Positions 62,421 to 64,000 of a DNA stretch of 64,000 bases are shown piece by piece (within the stretch, counting starts at the first letter, position 1; every line of letters starts with the position of its first letter). The DNA is from BPJU01 sp964425225. GTDB lineage: Bacteria > Planctomycetota > Planctomycetia > Pirellulales > Pirellulaceae. Location of the stretch: positions 24,020-88,019 of the forward strand of contig CAYRMD010000007.1 of NCBI GenBank assembly GCA_964425225.1. Reading direction: 5' to 3'. The position numbers were made by a program, and so were the translations under genes. The notes under the pieces were generated by a model. The model did no database searches and was not told the origin of the DNA. It saw only the letters and a program-made list of their open reading frames with translations.

Positions 62421-62761
62421 ATAGTCCACTAGTTGCCTGCTGTAATTGGATTCTTGCCAACCACCATCGCCGCCGTCGGAACCTTAGCAAGATTTCGCTG
62501 TACTGTTATTCCCTTGCTCTGCGTCTTTGGGTTTAATCCTCCCCCGCGTTGCGCCTTGGCGTTAATTCCTTCAACCTACCGCTTGGTCTTCAAGCGTCGA
62601 TTCGGTATCTTGTCGCTTGCAGGTGGATGGCACACCGTCTGGCACTTGTGCTGTGTACAGTCGGCAGAGTGCGCAAGACACGTTTGGCGTAACTCGGCAA
62701 CACTATGCCATTCAGTTCATTGGCTTCGTCCACACGCGCTATTTGCCGTTAGGCTACACCA
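62421..62761. other. Intergenic region with dispersed repeat copies
   Basis: About 340 bp. Two adjacent motif copies lie at 62517-62566; no gene is recognised in the rest. Confidence 0.5.
62517..62566 (-). repeat. Two adjacent TTAACGC-family copies
   Basis: CTCTGCGTCTTTGGGTTTAA (62517-62536) and GCGTTGCGCCTTGGCGTTAA (62546-62565) follow each other in the same direction. Both end in GTTTAA or GTTAA, the family border. Confidence 0.65.
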
Positions 62762-63595
62762 ATGAAATGGGCGATTTGTAACGAAACCTTTCAAGATTGG
62801 CCTTTAGATCGCGCCTTTCGGTTTGCGGCTCAATGTGGATACGGTGGCATCGAAATAGCCCCGTTTACTTTAGCTAAGTACGCGTATGACATTCCGCCAG
62901 CCCAACGAGAATCCGTCAGGCGCTTGGCAGAAGCTGAGGGTTTGGAGGTGATCGGTTTGCATTGGCTGCTGGCGTTCACCCACGGCTATTATCTCACATC
63001 GCCCGACCAGCAGGTGCGGCTAGCGACTGCTGACTATTTGGGAGAATTAGCTCGCCTCTGTCGAGATCTTGGAGGGAGAATTCTTGTTTTAGGTTCCCCG
63101 AAGCAGCGGAATCTTTTGCCGGGTGTCTCCCACGAACAAGCTATGCAGTATGCGGCAGACGTTTTACGGCGTGCGTCGGACAGTTTTGTTGACTGTGGCG
63201 TTATTCTGGCCGTCGAACCGTTAGGACCCGAGGAAGGTGATTTTTTGAATACGGCTGCCGTGGCAGTTGAATTGATCGACATGGTGAGCTGCCCGAACGT
63301 TCGGCTTCATTTAGACGTTAAAGCGATGGCTTCTGAGTCGATACCGATTCCGGATCTGATACGAAGGCATGCCGACCGGATGGTGCATTTTCACGCCAAC
63401 GATGCCAATCGTCGCGGTCCCGGAATGGGCCAGGTCGATTTCGTCCCCATCCTGCAAGCGTTGCGCGATGTTGGTTATTCCGGGTGGGTGTCGGTCGAGG
63501 TGTTCGATTATTCCCCGGGCGTCGAAGCATTGGCCCGGGATAGTATCGAGTACTTGAAACGGTGTTGGGAAAGAACGAGGTCGCCGGCACGCTGA
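62762..63595 (+). CDS. Sugar phosphate isomerase/epimerase-type TIM-barrel protein
   Basis: A 277-residue protein of the xylose-isomerase-like (AP-endonuclease 2) superfamily. It has the opening KWAICNETFQDWPLDRAFRF and CGYGGIEIAPFTLAKY. Metal or substrate residues probably sit in LHWLLAFTHG, LAVEPLGPEEGDFL (Glu), RLHLDVKAM (Asp), HFHANDANRRGPGMGQVDF (His) and VSVEVFDYSP (Glu), in the order usual for this fold. Members isomerise or epimerise sugars, inositols or hydroxypyruvate; no substrate can be assigned. No neighbour indicates its pathway. Confidence 0.88.
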   Translation: MKWAICNETFQDWPLDRAFRFAAQCGYGGIEIAPFTLAKYAYDIPPAQRESVRRLAEAEGLEVIGLHWLLAFTHGYYLTSPDQQVRLATADYLGELARLCRDLGGRILVLGSPKQRNLLPGVSHEQAMQYAADVLRRASDSFVDCGVILAVEPLGPEEGDFLNTAAVAVELIDMVSCPNVRLHLDVKAMASESIPIPDLIRRHADRMVHFHANDANRRGPGMGQVDFVPILQALRDVGYSGWVSVEVFDYSPGVEALARDSIEYLKRCWERTRSPAR

Positions 63596-63936
63596 TAAAC
63601 GCTAGACGACCAGTTCGTTTTGGACGGGTGCTCATTGTCGTTAGCGGTCCACCGGTTGTACTAACGGAATTCGCTCCAAAGCTTTATGTGCTTTCGCGCC
63701 TTTGCATTAGGACCTGCCTGTTGTATCTGCCCGTTGAACGGCGCGTCCCCGGCCAGGCGCTTGGTGATCTGCGACCACCGGCGTACCCTCCCAGCATCCA
63801 CGGTTGCCCGGCGCCTTAATTGCTCGCGGCCCAAAATTGCGATGCGTCAGTGCAACCCATAAAATGGAACACGAGTCGTTTGGGGCAAACTGTTCGCCGA
63901 TCGGTTTGTTCTCGTGGATACAGTGGTGGAGTCTTG
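63596..63936. other. Intergenic region with a dispersed-repeat copy
   Basis: About 340 bp between the isomerase and the truncated last gene. TTCGCGCCTTTGCATTAG (63693-63710) is a TTAACGC-family variant. Nothing else is recognised. Confidence 0.45.
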
Positions 63937-64000
63937 ATGAAAATGAGTAAAGGAACGTCTGATCAACTGGCGGTAAACGAGCGTATTGGCTCGATGGATA
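63937..64000 (+). CDS. Start of an unidentified gene, truncated by the window end
   Basis: The frame ATG at 63937 (MKMSKGTSDQLAVNERIGSM) follows GTGGAG by about six bases and remains open to the last base. Only 21 codons are visible, so no family can be assigned. A second ATG at 63943 is equally plausible. Confidence 0.4.
   Translation, partial: MKMSKGTSDQLAVNERIGSMD

Overview
The window reads as a chromosomal segment of a planctomycete, probably from the Pirellulales-like part of the phylum. The grounds are a 16S rRNA gene standing alone with no 23S gene behind it, a Ser/Thr kinase fused to 24-residue leucine-rich repeats beside an ECF sigma factor, several secreted proteins of no recognised family, an EPSP synthase and ribosomal-protein genes scattered singly or in small groups, and long repeat-bearing intergenic gaps. 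The outer-membrane lipoprotein acyltransferase Lnt fits a diderm envelope. There is no prophage, plasmid or CRISPR array. Genus-level placement is inference.

Layout. 1-7 kb: signalling block (LRR-kinase, ECF sigma factor, large secreted LRR protein). 7.8-10 kb: a VTT-domain membrane protein paired with a flavin disulfide oxidoreductase, then tRNA-Glu. 10.9-16.2 kb: stand-alone carrier-protein/thioesterase didomain, aroA, a degenerate receiver-domain protein and a ketoacyl synthase. 16.5-21.7 kb: translation and RNA genes ffh, rpsP, trmD, rplS, yraN and queC. 21.7-25.6 kb: the isolated 16S gene with its promoter and leader, then a decayed transposase and repeats. 25.6-29.5 kb: exported protease, secreted unknown, metallophosphoesterase. 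29.9-35.3 kb (minus strand): sulfite reductase, M19 dipeptidase, and a two-gene module that looks like the end of oxidative pentose breakdown to 2-oxoglutarate. 36-42.5 kb: secreted unknown, rpmA, obg, coaX, an MnmE-like GTPase, then nitrilase and rsmG. 42.6-49.7 kb: Gfo/Idh oxidoreductase, the selenoprotein described below, two small envelope proteins, lnt and a fatty-acid desaturase. 50.3-54.4 kb: glycolate oxidase glcDEF. 54.6-64 kb: MFS transporter, aconitase, bioF, rhomboid protease, ferredoxin, a TIM-barrel isomerase and the first codons of a truncated gene.

The most striking finding is at 44157-45584. A single reading frame is interrupted by one in-frame UGA in a context matching the iodothyronine-deiodinase active site (Phe-Gly-Cys-Leu-Thr-UGA-Pro-Pro-Phe). 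A hairpin with a GUU apical loop lies 25 nt downstream, the position of a bacterial SECIS element. This is read as an exported deiodinase-like selenoprotein with a CxxU redox pair, fused to a DsbD-alpha-like region. A conventional gene caller would split it in two.

A second layer is the dispersed repeats. About ten intergenic sites carry variants of TTAACGCAGAGGCGCAGAGG, including an 11-unit, 8-bp tandem array at 59567-59654 and one copy that supplies the C-terminus and stop codon of a receiver-domain gene. A composite repeat (13.6 and 24.3 kb) and a 35-bp palindromic repeat (25.35 and 40.8 kb) each occur twice.
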